64,000 nucleotides of DNA from Defluviimonas salinarum (GTDB taxonomy: Bacteria > Pseudomonadota > Alphaproteobacteria > Rhodobacterales > Rhodobacteraceae), in the NCBI RefSeq assembly GCF_026013545.1, contig NZ_JAPDOG010000021.1, forward strand, positions 1 through 64,000, read 5' to 3'. The notes beneath the pieces are model-generated. The model saw only the letters and a list, made by a program, of their open reading frames with translations, was not told the DNA's origin and ran no database searches. Position numbers and translations under genes: made by a program. Positions 17,822 to 28,195 of the stretch are shown here, one piece after another; within the stretch, counting starts at the first letter, position 1, and each line of letters opens with the position of its first letter.

Positions 17822-20800
17822 GTGAAGACGCTTTCCGGTCACGGCATCCTGGCTGCCGCTCTCTCCTTCCTGACCTTTTCCACTCCCGCATTTGCAACCG
17901 AAGGTGTCTCGCTTCCGATCGTTGCGTCGGTTGGAAGGAGCGTCCTGCTCGATCCGACGGACGGGTTTGCGGCGGCGCCGGGGGAGCGGCTTCGCCCCGA
18001 ATGGCGCTGGGTCAGCCGGCCTGCGACGAGCGTCGCGGATTTCAGCGCGACCGATGTGCTCAGACCCTCGGTGACGCCGGATGTCCCCGGCACCTATGTC
18101 GCCGAACTCGCGCTCTACGATGCCACCGATCCGGCCGCGGCGGCGCCACTGCATACGACTCGGGTCGAGTTCGGCACCGGCAATCTCGCGCCGGTCGCCG
18201 CCATCGTCGCGCGCGGCTATCCGGGCGGTTCGACGCCGCTCACGCTCGACGCGACCGACAGCTACGACGTGAACGGCGACGCTCTGACCTATGCCTGGTC
18301 GATCGAAGCGGCGCCGGCCGGCAGCGCCGCCGCGATAGGCGTTTCGAGCGCGCCGATCACCGGCCTGTCGCTGGATCTGGAGGGCTCCTATCTCATCGGC
18401 CTGACCGTCGCGGACGACAGCGGCGCGGCCTCCGCAATGGCGATGTACGAGGTCCGGTACCTGCCGAACTCCGGCACGACGGATGTCTACCGGCTGTCCT
18501 ACGACGTCACCCATTCGGCCGGGACGGCCGTAGCGGACATCATCGCGCTCGGCGACCGCTCGATGGCGGGCGGAACGCATGACTACGTCCCGTCCTTCAC
18601 CCTCGATGACGCGGTGACCGGGATTGCCGACACGCTCACCGTGACCCTCGATGGGGTCGATTACGCGCTGACGACTCCGCAGGATTTTCTCGATTTCGCG
18701 AATGTCCTCGAGCTCGATGCCGACGACGGAACCAATGCCCGGATGTCGCCCGATCCCGCGGGCGACGACCTCACGTTCATCTTCGGTTCCGGACGCGGGT
18801 CGGTCACGCTGAACGGCATCATCGGCGCGGACCTGTCGCGCGCGGATCTGCAGAACCTCGGGGTCGATCATTACGAGGGCGTGGGAGGACGCCAGGTGGC
18901 GCCGGTTGCGTCGGGCGGCTTCGACCAGGTCGCGGTCCAGCCAGGCCGGACGGTCGTCATAGACCCCTACGAGAGCAGCGATATCGATGGCAGCGTGCTC
19001 GTATCCGACGCCAGCCTGTCGGTGCAGCCGGCGGGATCTGCCGCGACGCTTCAGTCCGATGCCGAGAGCAGAATCGGCTTCGCACCGGATCTGAACGGCG
19101 AATACCTCATCTCGCTCAGCGTCATGGACGGCATCTGGTCCGCTCAGGACCAGATTCTGGTGGCCTCCGGAGCCGACGCCCGTCTGCGGCCCGTCGCCCG
19201 GATCGCCGACATATCCGGTCTTGCCGTCGGCAGCGAAGCAATCCTCGACGGAACCCAGAGTTACGATCTGAACGGCGATCTTCTGAGCTACGACTGGCAC
19301 CTGCTTCACCGGCCCGCAGGCAGTTCGGTGGCGATCTCCGGTGCGAGCGGCCCCGAGGCGGCCTTCACTCCCGATCTTCCGGGACTCTACGTCGTGCAGT
19401 TGCAGGTGGAAGACGGTACGGCCGCGGGTGTGCCCGCGACGCGGGCCTTCGTCGTTGGCGCGCCGTTGCCCGATGCCGATGCCGGCGCCGACCGTCTCGC
19501 CGGGAACCTTGGCCAGGTCACGCTCGACGGCTCCCTCTCGACGGGCGCTCCGCTCACCCATTCCTGGGCTTCGATCGGCCTGACGGGCAGCGGTTCCTCC
19601 GGCACGCTCGATGACGGTTCTCTCGTCGCACCGACGCTCTCGCTCGACATCCGCCAGGGTCGGTTCCGCGACGTGATCCGCTCCTCCTCGGTCTATCACA
19701 TCAAGCGCAGCGACCTGGGCGGGCTGTGCGATTTCGACGTTCGGCTGCCCGCGGATATCGCCGGTGCCAGTGCGGCCGAGCCGGTAGGCATCACGCTCCA
19801 TTCGCGTGGCCAGCAGGCGACCGGTACGGGCACGCTGCTCGTCTGGGAGATCGAGAACAAGAATGACCATACCCGGGTCGTCCGGCTGCAAACCGCGGAC
19901 GGTCGGGATCTCGGCGACCATGCGGTGCCGGGACGCGTCTCCGTGCATGTCACAACTCCGGAGATCGGCAATCAGGACATGGTGGCTTGGGTCGGCGGCC
20001 AGCAGGTCGCAAGCGACCGTGTGAAGAAGAACCCGTTCAACCGCAACAACCCGGTCTGCACCGGCCCGGGCGCCGGTGTCGTCCAGCTCGTGGTGAGCGG
20101 TCAGAACGGGATATCCCGGCCCGACACCGTGGTGATCGGCAACATCAACCTGCGCCCGGTGCTCACCCGTGGCGCGCGCCTCAGCGTACTGAGTGGCGAA
20201 GGCGTCTCGCTCTCGGCGCCGCCCTTGAGCTTCGACGCCAACGGCGACGCGCTCACCCATGGCTGGTCGCTGCTCTCCCGCCCCGGCGGCAGCGGTGCGA
20301 CGATCGCGGCCGATCCCGCCGTGAAGACGGTCGCCGGCGACAGTCTCGCCTTCGCGCCAGACCGTGTCGGGCTCTACCTGATCCAGCTCACCGCCGATGA
20401 CGGCGCGCTTCTCGGCGCCCCCGTGGTCCTCGAGGTCGAAGTCGTGAACTCGCCGCCGGTCGCGGTGGCCAGCGGCGACACGGAGGCCCATGTCGGAGAG
20501 ACGGCGACCTTCAACGGTACGGCATCCCACGATCCCGACGGCGATGTGCTGAACTACAGATGGACCCTGACGAGTCGTCCGCAGGGCAGCAGCGCGGCCG
20601 TTTCCGACCCGTTCGGCCCGATCGCAACGCTGTCGCCGGACCGCCGCGGAAGCTACACACTCTCGCTCGAGGTCTCCGATTACGAGTTCACCTCCGCTCC
20701 GGTCGAGATCACGATGACCGCGCCCAATCGTGCGCCAGTGGCCGTGCTGGAAGGCCCGTCTGAAATCAATCTGGGCGCCGAGACCAGCTACTCCGCCGCC

Positions 20801-23800
20801 GCCTCGAGCGACCCTGACAACGATCCGCTGACCTATTCCTACCAGATCACGGCACAGCCCACCGGCGCCGACCCTCTCCTTGCCGATCTTGGAAATGGCG
20901 GGGTGGGGTTCGTGGCCGATCTGCCGGGCAACTACCGGCTGGAGGTCAGCGTCTCGGACGGGCTTCTGACGACGACCCGCAGCCTCGACATCACCGCGCG
21001 GCCCCGCAACGCCCCGCCCGTATTGGGCGACCTGCGCGACCGTTACACCGTCGAGCTGGGCCTCGAGTTCGCGCTCGACCTCCAGGGGACCGATCCGGAC
21101 GGTGATCCGATCACCTTCTACGCCACGCCGCTGCCGCTTGCGCAGGGAGTTGCGCTGAACGCGAACAGCGGCGCGATCCGGTTCCGTCCCGAGGCGGGAC
21201 AGATCGGCACCTATTCCTTCACAGTCGGCGTGTCGGACGGAACGCTGACGGACCACGCGATCCTGACCGTCGACGTCGTGGCCGGCACGGCCGACGACAC
21301 CTCGGTCCACGGCCGCGTGCTCAACGCGAACGATTTCGCCGACGGCGTCGAGACGCCGCTTGCCGGCATGCCGGTGCGGCTTCGGGACGCCGCGTTGATG
21401 ACGACGACCGCCGCCGACGGCACGTTCAGCTTCGGCAGCCTCGCGCCGGGCCGTGACCAGGTCACCATCGACCCCTCCGCCGATGGCGGTCCCGGCGGCT
21501 ATCTGGGCGAGGTGCGGGCGATCACGGTCACCGAGAACCAGAACCGCGATCTGTCGCCGGAGTTCCTGCTGGTTCCGCTGGACGACGGCTGCGCTACGGT
21601 CGTCGCGGGGCAGCAAACCGTGCTGTCCGGTGCGGACTCCGGCCTGACCGTGTCCATTCCCGCGAATTCGGTCAAGGACGCCTCCGGCGCGGCCTACACG
21701 GGAGACGTGTGCCTGGGCTCGCTGCCGGATCTTTTCGAACATCCCGGGTTTGTGGACGGCACCCGGGCCTGCCGCATCTACGCGCTCGACGCGCCGGGGG
21801 CGGTGTTCACGCAAGGCATGACGATCACCGGGCCGAACCTCGACAACCTGCCCGAGCAGACGCGGCTCGAGCTCTGGCGTGTCAGCAGCCTGAACGGGCG
21901 CTTCCGCCGAACGGCGGATGCGGGTGTCGATGCCGGCGGGGCGACCGTCAGCAGCACGCTCTCGCGTTTCGACGAAAGCGACCTCTTCACATTCCTGCCG
22001 CAGGCGCCGCAGACGATTGTTTCAGCGGACCAACCGACGGGCATGCGGGCGTTGACGCCCTTCGAGGGCGACAATGCGGCGAGTTACACGCTGCCGGGAT
22101 ACACCGCGTTCGGCGAAGCGCAGCAGGTCACGCTGAGCTATCATTCCCAGGCGGCCAATCCGACGATCATCGTCGCCGCCGACGTGACGATCGCCGAGGA
22201 CGCGTCGCTTCCGGTGACCCTTGGAACCCGGATCGAGGCGGGTGGCCTGTCGCTCTCCGACAGCCGCCACTGGACGCCACGCCAGGCGCTCGACGGTGCG
22301 GCCCCAGCACTCGTGGGCGAGAAGGTGACCCTGCGGCAGTCGGTTCCGGTGGATGGCTCGGGTCTGGGCAGCGGCCGGTATTCCTACCGGTTCACGAGCC
22401 GGGCGCAGTACGATTGTTCCACCGTCGGCGGGTCGCACGACGCCGAGTTCTACGTCCAGGACGGGACGGACAGTCCTTACGGCAACGGCTGGTCGATCGA
22501 TCGGTTGCAGCGGCTGGTGCTTGGCCCGGACGGGAAGGTCACGATCACTGACGACGACAGCGTCACGACCTTCGATCCCCAGCCGACGCTGACCGAGTTC
22601 GAGGATGAACCGCTGATCTTCCCGACCGTGGGTACGGCCGGGATCGGGTCCGGCGACGCGGATGGCGATGGCGACATCGACGTATTCTATGGCGAGAGCG
22701 GGACCGGCAGTCTCGGAGTTCTGACAAATCTCGGCGATGGCGCGTTTCAGCAGGAAGACACCCTGCGGGTCGCCAATCCCAGCGCCGTGCCGCAAACCGG
22801 CCTGTACCCGCCCAACCTTGCCGCCATCGCCGTGGGCGAACTGACCAACGACGGTGCGCCCGACATGGCCTACGTGATGCAGACGCAGGAGGGCTATGGC
22901 TACGCCGAGAACGACGGGTTCGGCAGCTTCTTCAAAGCGTTCGAATCTCTTGGCCTCGGACGCCGCGCGCTCGACGTGGCGGTGGGCGACATCGACCGGG
23001 ACGGCTATGACGACATCATCTATGTCGCCAATTCCGGCTTCTTCACCTATCTCACGGATGAGATCTGGATCAGCTACGGCGGTCCCAATGGTCGCACCCT
23101 GGTCAAATACGCCGGCTCCACCTTCGGCGGAGCGGGCGCGCTTCAGGTCATCGTCGACGATGTCGACGGCAACGGTTTCGACGACGTTGCCCTGCGCACC
23201 CGGCAAGGCATGGATTTCCTGTTCAACAATGGTAACCGGTCCTACAGCCGGAAAAACCTCAGGGCGGGAAACGGCGGTTTGAACGTGCTCGGGAACTTCG
23301 GCAGGCTCGCCGACTTCAACGGCGACGGCAAGCTCGATATCGCCTACGCCACGCCGAACGACCTCCAGATCCTGCTCAACACCACCGGCCAGGCGTTCGG
23401 CGCGCCCAGATTGCTGCCGCGTCCGCCAAGCGCTTCCGACGCGACACCGGTCAACCTCGGTGACGCCGACGGCGACGGTATTGTGGATCTGATCGTAACC
23501 AGCGGCCGTGAGATCGCCGTGTACAGAAGCAACGGCGACGGTACCTTCGCCCCGTTTGAGATCGGTTTGGTCGACTACGGGTTCAGCGACACCGAACTGG
23601 CCGATTTGAACGGCGACGGGAGCCTGGATCTGATCTCGACGCAGCGGTTCAGCGTCACCGTGCATTTCTCGAAACCTTCGGCCAGCGGCACGTTCGTGTC
23701 CGGCAAGGGTGAATTCTCGACACTGGAACGTCTCGCTGACGGCACCTGGCAGCGACGCTACAAGGACGGCACCGTCATCGAGTATGATGCGGCCGGGTTG

Positions 23801-26800
23801 CAGACGGCGGTGGTGGATCCGCAGGGCAACCGCAAGGAATACGGCTACGGTCCCGACGGGCGGCTCGCGACGATCGTGGACCAGGTCGGTGGCGTCACCA
23901 GCTTTGCGTATGACGGCGAGGGCCGGCTTGCCTCGATCAGCTATCCCGACGGGCGGACGACGACGTTCACATACGATGATATCGGCAATCTCACGGATAT
24001 CGCCGAGCCCGCGGGCAGCAAGGTCGGCTTCGCCTATGATGCGAACGGCCGCCTGATCTCCACGACGAACCAGAACGGCAACACCACGAGCTACTCCTAC
24101 GATGCGGTCGGCAACCTGAACGGCGCGACGCTGCCCGACAGCTCGTCGGTCAAGAACCAGGTGGCGGCGTCGCTCGGTCTGGTCGACGGACTTGGAGGGC
24201 CGGCGACCCAGCCGCTGATCTATGTGAAACCGGAAGACCGGGTGACGACCGTTACCGACCGCAAGGGCGAGGTCACGACGGTCGAGGTGAACCAGTTCGG
24301 CTCGGTGATCCGCGTCACCGACCCCCTCGGACGCACGAGCCGCTTCATCCGCGACGAGAGCAACCTCGTCACTCGGGTCGAGCGGCCCGGGGCGAACGGA
24401 AGCACCCGCGTCGACACGCTGGAATACGATGACGTGGCGAACGTCACCGCGATGACCGAGGCCGTCGGCACGCCCGCGCAGCGCACGACGCGCTACGGGT
24501 ACGAGCCGGTCTTCAGCAAGGTCACGACCACGACCGATGCCGGCGGCTTCGTGACGGCATACGAAAACGACGCCACGGGCCTGCCGACCAGGGTCACCGA
24601 TCCCGAAGGCGGCACGCGGCTGATGACTTACACGGCGCAAGGCCAGCTCGCGAGCCGGACCGACGAGAACGGCAATGCGACGCAGTTTGCCTACGACGCG
24701 CGCGGCAACCTCGCCTCCGTCACCTATGCCGACGGGTCGGTCACCCAGACGACCTACGACGCGAGCGGTAATGTGACGACTCTTGCTGAAGCCTCCGGGA
24801 GCGCAGAAGAACGGGTGCGCAAAGCGACTTACGATCTTCTAAACCGTCCGATTTCGCAAATTGATGCGCTGTCGAACGCTATCCTGTACGGGTATGATCC
24901 GGTCGGCAATCTCACTCGATTCGAAGACGCTGCGGGTCGAGTGTCCGTCATATATTTTGATGAGTTAAATCGTGAGGTTGGGGGCAACGATCCGATAACG
25001 GGCGACACCACCGTATCCTATAGCGTAGGTGAGACTGAGATCGTTTCTACCGATGCCGAGGGACGAACCGATCGGACAGAGTTCGATATCCTGGGGCGAC
25101 CCTCGAAGATAGTTGAGGCCCATGGGGCCGCTCGCGAGGGCACCTACAACAGTGCCAACCAAGTGGCGACAATGATTGATGCCAAGGGAGGGACGGCCTC
25201 GTTCCAGTACGATGATCTGGGCCGCACTGTAGTCGTTCAGGAGCCTTCGGGCGAAATCGTGACGACGCAGTACGACGTTCGTAACAATGTTGTCGGTGTT
25301 GTGTCCGCAAACGGTGATGCTGTGAGTTTCGGATATGACGGGAACGGTCGACTGCTCACGATGGCCACGGCCGACAACGCCTACATGTACAGCTACGACG
25401 CTGCGGGCAATGTTCTCCAAACCACCGACAATGACACATCGATCTCGGCAACGTATGACGCGATGAACCGGCTTGCCTCAGAAACGTTCAACTATCCCAA
25501 TCTGCCCGCCCCGGTTGTGCTAAGCTATGAGTACGACACGCTTGGCCGGAAAACGCGAACGACCGACAGCTTCGGCGGAACGGTTGAAATTAACTATGAC
25601 GCCGAAAACCGACAAACAAGCGTAACCCAGCCTTGGGGTGGATCGATCGATTTCACCTATGATCCGGATGGGCGGGTTCGTTCAAAAACTTATCAGAACG
25701 GAACGGTGACCTTTGCAAACTACGATGCCGGCGGCCGGCTGGCGGGGCTCAAGCACAGCTTCGCTGGCTTGGACTTCCTCCACGAATCGTTTCGTTACGA
25801 CCGGGCCGGTCGGTTGATCGAGTTGCGGGACGAACTGGACCTGACGAAGTCGCGAGCGTTGCTCCACGATGCCGGGAGGCGTTTGGTCGGCGTAAACGTA
25901 GGTCTTCCGGTTTCCGAAGGTGGTATGCCCATTCCGGCCGAAGATTACTCCTATGACCTTGAAGACAACCGCACCGCTTCGCACCTGACCTCCGGCTACG
26001 AGTATGATGCGAACCACCGGCTTTTGGAGACGGCGAGCTATAGATACACCTACGACGCGAACGGCAACCGAACGTCTCGGACCGGCAGGGCGACGGGCGA
26101 GACGTTGACCTACAGCTGGGACGCCCAGGATCAGTTGATCGGTGTCTCATCCACGGACGGATGGTCGGTGAGCTATCTTTACGACGCCCAGCAGCGGCGC
26201 ATCGGCAAGACCGTGACCGGTACGGAAGGCGCGGTGACGGAGCAAGCCTTCGTCTACGACGGGCCGAACGTCCTCTTCGTCTTCACGACGCGGGACGGAG
26301 TCACTACGTCGCGCCGGTGGATGAACGCCTATGGCCTCGATAAGCGCTACGGGTTCGAGGACTACGCCTCGGCCACGCCGACGCCGGGGACGGGCGCGCG
26401 CTACGAGGTTCACACCGACTATCTCGGCAGCATCGCCGCGGTGGTCGATTCCGCGATAGGTGCGGTCGTGTCGCGCTATCGCTACGACAGTTTCGGGCGG
26501 CGGAGCGTTGTGGCCGAGGCGGTGGATCCAGGCTATGGCTTCACCGGCCAGCAATATGATGCTGAGACAGGTTTGCAGTACCACCGCGCGCGTTACTACG
26601 ATCCGGCGGAGGGGCGGTTCCTGTCGACCGATCCCTTGGGCTTCCCGGACGGACCGCGCAACGCCTATGTCTATGTCGCCAATACACCCTATCAGAAGAT
26701 CGATCCGCTCGGCCTCAATGCGACCTCGCCGTTTCTCGCCTTCGCGAATGATGCGACCTCGAACGGCATCTATGCCGAGTTGGTCACCGGTGGTGCCATG

Positions 26801-27325
26801 GGTTATCTGTTGAAGTCGCTCGGGGAGGCGGCGGATTTCCTCGGCACCCTCTATGGCGCCGGCGGCAGTGGCAGCGGGATGACCTTTGGCGGCAACATGG
26901 GCCGATCGCCCTTCAACCCGTTCGAGGCCATGAACGAGAAGCTTGCACAGTGCCATTCGCTGAATTCGAGCGATAAATTCAACTTTGACGATCTCAACAC
27001 TGGTCGTACGCATGGAGGACCAGCGCATGACGCGATGATCACATGGCGAATGAACGACCTGGCCGCGCAAAAAGGCGCCAAGATGATAAAGGGCGCAATC
27101 GACGTGGGGTCTTTCATGAAAGATCGCCCTCAGGTGAATGCTGGATTCGAGCGTGTGAGCACCTGCCGCCCCGACCTGCAGTACAACTTTGCGGGAGGTG
27201 AGCTTCATATGCTGGAGGAAATGTCGGTCAGTTCGGCGATCTACAGAGAGGTGGCGAAGGCAATCGTGATGCTGCGCGCCGATCCGAACGCAGCCTGGCT
27301 TCTTTGGCGAGGAAGAAGGCGGTGA
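17822..27325 (+). CDS. Giant secreted RHS/YD-repeat polymorphic toxin, 3167 aa
   Basis: The GTG at 17822 (AAGGGG upstream) gives a Sec signal ending PAFA near residue 27. Order of parts: PKD/Ig-like modules (about residues 100-1080, e.g. NSPPVAVASGD and DPDGDVLNYRW), a cadherin-like module, a carboxypeptidase-regulatory-like fold (near 1170), six FG-GAP/VCBS repeats (about 1610-1940, e.g. LADFNGDGKLDIAYA), and dozens of YD repeats (about 1970-2900). The RHS core ends with YHRARYYDPAEGRF and IDPLGL near residue 2965. The last about 200 residues are the variable toxin tip, with AHDAMITWRMNDLAAQKG and RPDLQYNF; this may be nuclease-like, but I cannot name the fold. It follows gspE and lies on the mobile element, so export by that T2SS is an inference. 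Lower G+C between about 24.8 and 25.7 kb and in the tip suggests mosaic exchange. Confidence 0.9.
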   Translation: MKTLSGHGILAAALSFLTFSTPAFATEGVSLPIVASVGRSVLLDPTDGFAAAPGERLRPEWRWVSRPATSVADFSATDVLRPSVTPDVPGTYVAELALYDATDPAAAAPLHTTRVEFGTGNLAPVAAIVARGYPGGSTPLTLDATDSYDVNGDALTYAWSIEAAPAGSAAAIGVSSAPITGLSLDLEGSYLIGLTVADDSGAASAMAMYEVRYLPNSGTTDVYRLSYDVTHSAGTAVADIIALGDRSMAGGTHDYVPSFTLDDAVTGIADTLTVTLDGVDYALTTPQDFLDFANVLELDADDGTNARMSPDPAGDDLTFIFGSGRGSVTLNGIIGADLSRADLQNLGVDHYEGVGGRQVAPVASGGFDQVAVQPGRTVVIDPYESSDIDGSVLVSDASLSVQPAGSAATLQSDAESRIGFAPDLNGEYLISLSVMDGIWSAQDQILVASGADARLRPVARIADISGLAVGSEAILDGTQSYDLNGDLLSYDWHLLHRPAGSSVAISGASGPEAAFTPDLPGLYVVQLQVEDGTAAGVPATRAFVVGAPLPDADAGADRLAGNLGQVTLDGSLSTGAPLTHSWASIGLTGSGSSGTLDDGSLVAPTLSLDIRQGRFRDVIRSSSVYHIKRSDLGGLCDFDVRLPADIAGASAAEPVGITLHSRGQQATGTGTLLVWEIENKNDHTRVVRLQTADGRDLGDHAVPGRVSVHVTTPEIGNQDMVAWVGGQQVASDRVKKNPFNRNNPVCTGPGAGVVQLVVSGQNGISRPDTVVIGNINLRPVLTRGARLSVLSGEGVSLSAPPLSFDANGDALTHGWSLLSRPGGSGATIAADPAVKTVAGDSLAFAPDRVGLYLIQLTADDGALLGAPVVLEVEVVNSPPVAVASGDTEAHVGETATFNGTASHDPDGDVLNYRWTLTSRPQGSSAAVSDPFGPIATLSPDRRGSYTLSLEVSDYEFTSAPVEITMTAPNRAPVAVLEGPSEINLGAETSYSAAASSDPDNDPLTYSYQITAQPTGADPLLADLGNGGVGFVADLPGNYRLEVSVSDGLLTTTRSLDITARPRNAPPVLGDLRDRYTVELGLEFALDLQGTDPDGDPITFYATPLPLAQGVALNANSGAIRFRPEAGQIGTYSFTVGVSDGTLTDHAILTVDVVAGTADDTSVHGRVLNANDFADGVETPLAGMPVRLRDAALMTTTAADGTFSFGSLAPGRDQVTIDPSADGGPGGYLGEVRAITVTENQNRDLSPEFLLVPLDDGCATVVAGQQTVLSGADSGLTVSIPANSVKDASGAAYTGDVCLGSLPDLFEHPGFVDGTRACRIYALDAPGAVFTQGMTITGPNLDNLPEQTRLELWRVSSLNGRFRRTADAGVDAGGATVSSTLSRFDESDLFTFLPQAPQTIVSADQPTGMRALTPFEGDNAASYTLPGYTAFGEAQQVTLSYHSQAANPTIIVAADVTIAEDASLPVTLGTRIEAGGLSLSDSRHWTPRQALDGAAPALVGEKVTLRQSVPVDGSGLGSGRYSYRFTSRAQYDCSTVGGSHDAEFYVQDGTDSPYGNGWSIDRLQRLVLGPDGKVTITDDDSVTTFDPQPTLTEFEDEPLIFPTVGTAGIGSGDADGDGDIDVFYGESGTGSLGVLTNLGDGAFQQEDTLRVANPSAVPQTGLYPPNLAAIAVGELTNDGAPDMAYVMQTQEGYGYAENDGFGSFFKAFESLGLGRRALDVAVGDIDRDGYDDIIYVANSGFFTYLTDEIWISYGGPNGRTLVKYAGSTFGGAGALQVIVDDVDGNGFDDVALRTRQGMDFLFNNGNRSYSRKNLRAGNGGLNVLGNFGRLADFNGDGKLDIAYATPNDLQILLNTTGQAFGAPRLLPRPPSASDATPVNLGDADGDGIVDLIVTSGREIAVYRSNGDGTFAPFEIGLVDYGFSDTELADLNGDGSLDLISTQRFSVTVHFSKPSASGTFVSGKGEFSTLERLADGTWQRRYKDGTVIEYDAAGLQTAVVDPQGNRKEYGYGPDGRLATIVDQVGGVTSFAYDGEGRLASISYPDGRTTTFTYDDIGNLTDIAEPAGSKVGFAYDANGRLISTTNQNGNTTSYSYDAVGNLNGATLPDSSSVKNQVAASLGLVDGLGGPATQPLIYVKPEDRVTTVTDRKGEVTTVEVNQFGSVIRVTDPLGRTSRFIRDESNLVTRVERPGANGSTRVDTLEYDDVANVTAMTEAVGTPAQRTTRYGYEPVFSKVTTTTDAGGFVTAYENDATGLPTRVTDPEGGTRLMTYTAQGQLASRTDENGNATQFAYDARGNLASVTYADGSVTQTTYDASGNVTTLAEASGSAEERVRKATYDLLNRPISQIDALSNAILYGYDPVGNLTRFEDAAGRVSVIYFDELNREVGGNDPITGDTTVSYSVGETEIVSTDAEGRTDRTEFDILGRPSKIVEAHGAAREGTYNSANQVATMIDAKGGTASFQYDDLGRTVVVQEPSGEIVTTQYDVRNNVVGVVSANGDAVSFGYDGNGRLLTMATADNAYMYSYDAAGNVLQTTDNDTSISATYDAMNRLASETFNYPNLPAPVVLSYEYDTLGRKTRTTDSFGGTVEINYDAENRQTSVTQPWGGSIDFTYDPDGRVRSKTYQNGTVTFANYDAGGRLAGLKHSFAGLDFLHESFRYDRAGRLIELRDELDLTKSRALLHDAGRRLVGVNVGLPVSEGGMPIPAEDYSYDLEDNRTASHLTSGYEYDANHRLLETASYRYTYDANGNRTSRTGRATGETLTYSWDAQDQLIGVSSTDGWSVSYLYDAQQRRIGKTVTGTEGAVTEQAFVYDGPNVLFVFTTRDGVTTSRRWMNAYGLDKRYGFEDYASATPTPGTGARYEVHTDYLGSIAAVVDSAIGAVVSRYRYDSFGRRSVVAEAVDPGYGFTGQQYDAETGLQYHRARYYDPAEGRFLSTDPLGFPDGPRNAYVYVANTPYQKIDPLGLNATSPFLAFANDATSNGIYAELVTGGAMGYLLKSLGEAADFLGTLYGAGGSGSGMTFGGNMGRSPFNPFEAMNEKLAQCHSLNSSDKFNFDDLNTGRTHGGPAHDAMITWRMNDLAAQKGAKMIKGAIDVGSFMKDRPQVNAGFERVSTCRPDLQYNFAGGELHMLEEMSVSSAIYREVAKAIVMLRADPNAAWLLWRGRRR

Positions 27326-28176
27326 CGAGTGGTGGAGAACGCCTGCCGGATCAGGCAAAGCTTGGATTTTTTCTGGTCGAGGCTCCGCTGAAAACGGTCG
27401 AGTCCCTGTTCCGTGGGATCGTACTAGAAATCAAACGCAATATGATTGAAGTTCAGGGCGAGCCCGACAAGCCCTATTCGATGCTGCGCGAGGACCGTGC
27501 TCGGATAGGCGAGCCTTTCGACTATGCGTTCCAATACGATGTAGACAGGGAGCGGTTTCTGCGAAAACCTCAGTGGTATCAGAATCTGTTCCCGTTGCGG
27601 GGTATCTTTCGCCTTTCCAGAGTACGATCGAATTTGGAGTTGGTTCTTGTCGAGTTTGAGGGGCTCGGAGGTACCTGGCCGCTTTTTGATCTCAACATCT
27701 CGATAGTCAGCGGGGCTGTGGTATACAAATTCAGTTCAACAACCCGCTACACGATCTACGATTCTTCCCCGAGCTATGATCCCCCACGAATTCCATCACA
27801 GCCGGTCGCTTTTAACAGCATGTCGCTGGTGCGCCCGGACGGTCTGGTCCGCAGCATCACCGCGGGCAAACAGAACGGCAAGAGCTTCTTCCGGCAATAT
27901 GGTGATCCGTTGCCGTTCGAGAACCCGGACCATTACAAGAAACGGATCAAGACCGAGCGCTTCAACCGCAACATCCTGTGCGACTATCTCGAAGCGCTCG
28001 GTGTCGATCCCGAGGCCACGTTCGATCGCAGGGAGCTTGACGATCCGGTCCTGTTCACGATCGACCCTGACGGCGAGTTGCTCGACCCTTATGTCGAGGA
28101 CCTCGAGCGCTGGCGCGCGTCGGAGCAGCAACGACAGATTCTGGGAGCAAAACTGATCGGTATTGGCCATTCGTAG
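27322..28176 (+). CDS. Putative immunity protein for the RHS tip, 284 aa
   Basis: The GTG at 27322 overlaps the RHS stop (GTGA), with GAGGAAGAAGG as ribosome binding site, so it is translated with the toxin. I do not recognise the family. The product lacks a signal peptide and membrane helices and so would act in the cytoplasm. It has an N-terminal alpha/beta part (to about 150) and a C-terminal part ending in a helical segment rich in Glu and Arg. G+C is visibly lower than in the RHS core, as usual for toxin tip and immunity pairs. An immunity role is inferred from position, overlap and composition. The immunity role could be wrong if this were a chaperone or adaptor for the tip instead. Confidence 0.7.
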   Translation: MTSGGERLPDQAKLGFFLVEAPLKTVESLFRGIVLEIKRNMIEVQGEPDKPYSMLREDRARIGEPFDYAFQYDVDRERFLRKPQWYQNLFPLRGIFRLSRVRSNLELVLVEFEGLGGTWPLFDLNISIVSGAVVYKFSSTTRYTIYDSSPSYDPPRIPSQPVAFNSMSLVRPDGLVRSITAGKQNGKSFFRQYGDPLPFENPDHYKKRIKTERFNRNILCDYLEALGVDPEATFDRRELDDPVLFTIDPDGELLDPYVEDLERWRASEQQRQILGAKLIGIGHS

Positions 28177-28195
28177 GCGGACCATTTTGGCCAGC

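Noticed and set aside
17783-24640. Very long minus-strand frames opposite the RHS gene
   Set aside because: They are antisense shadows of G+C-rich repeats, with Arg/Asp/Val-biased text and no domain.
27560-27567. TGCGAAAA inside the putative immunity gene
   Set aside because: It is within a coding frame and not before a start, so it was not counted as a regulatory copy; the same holds for 6302-6309 in nrdJ.
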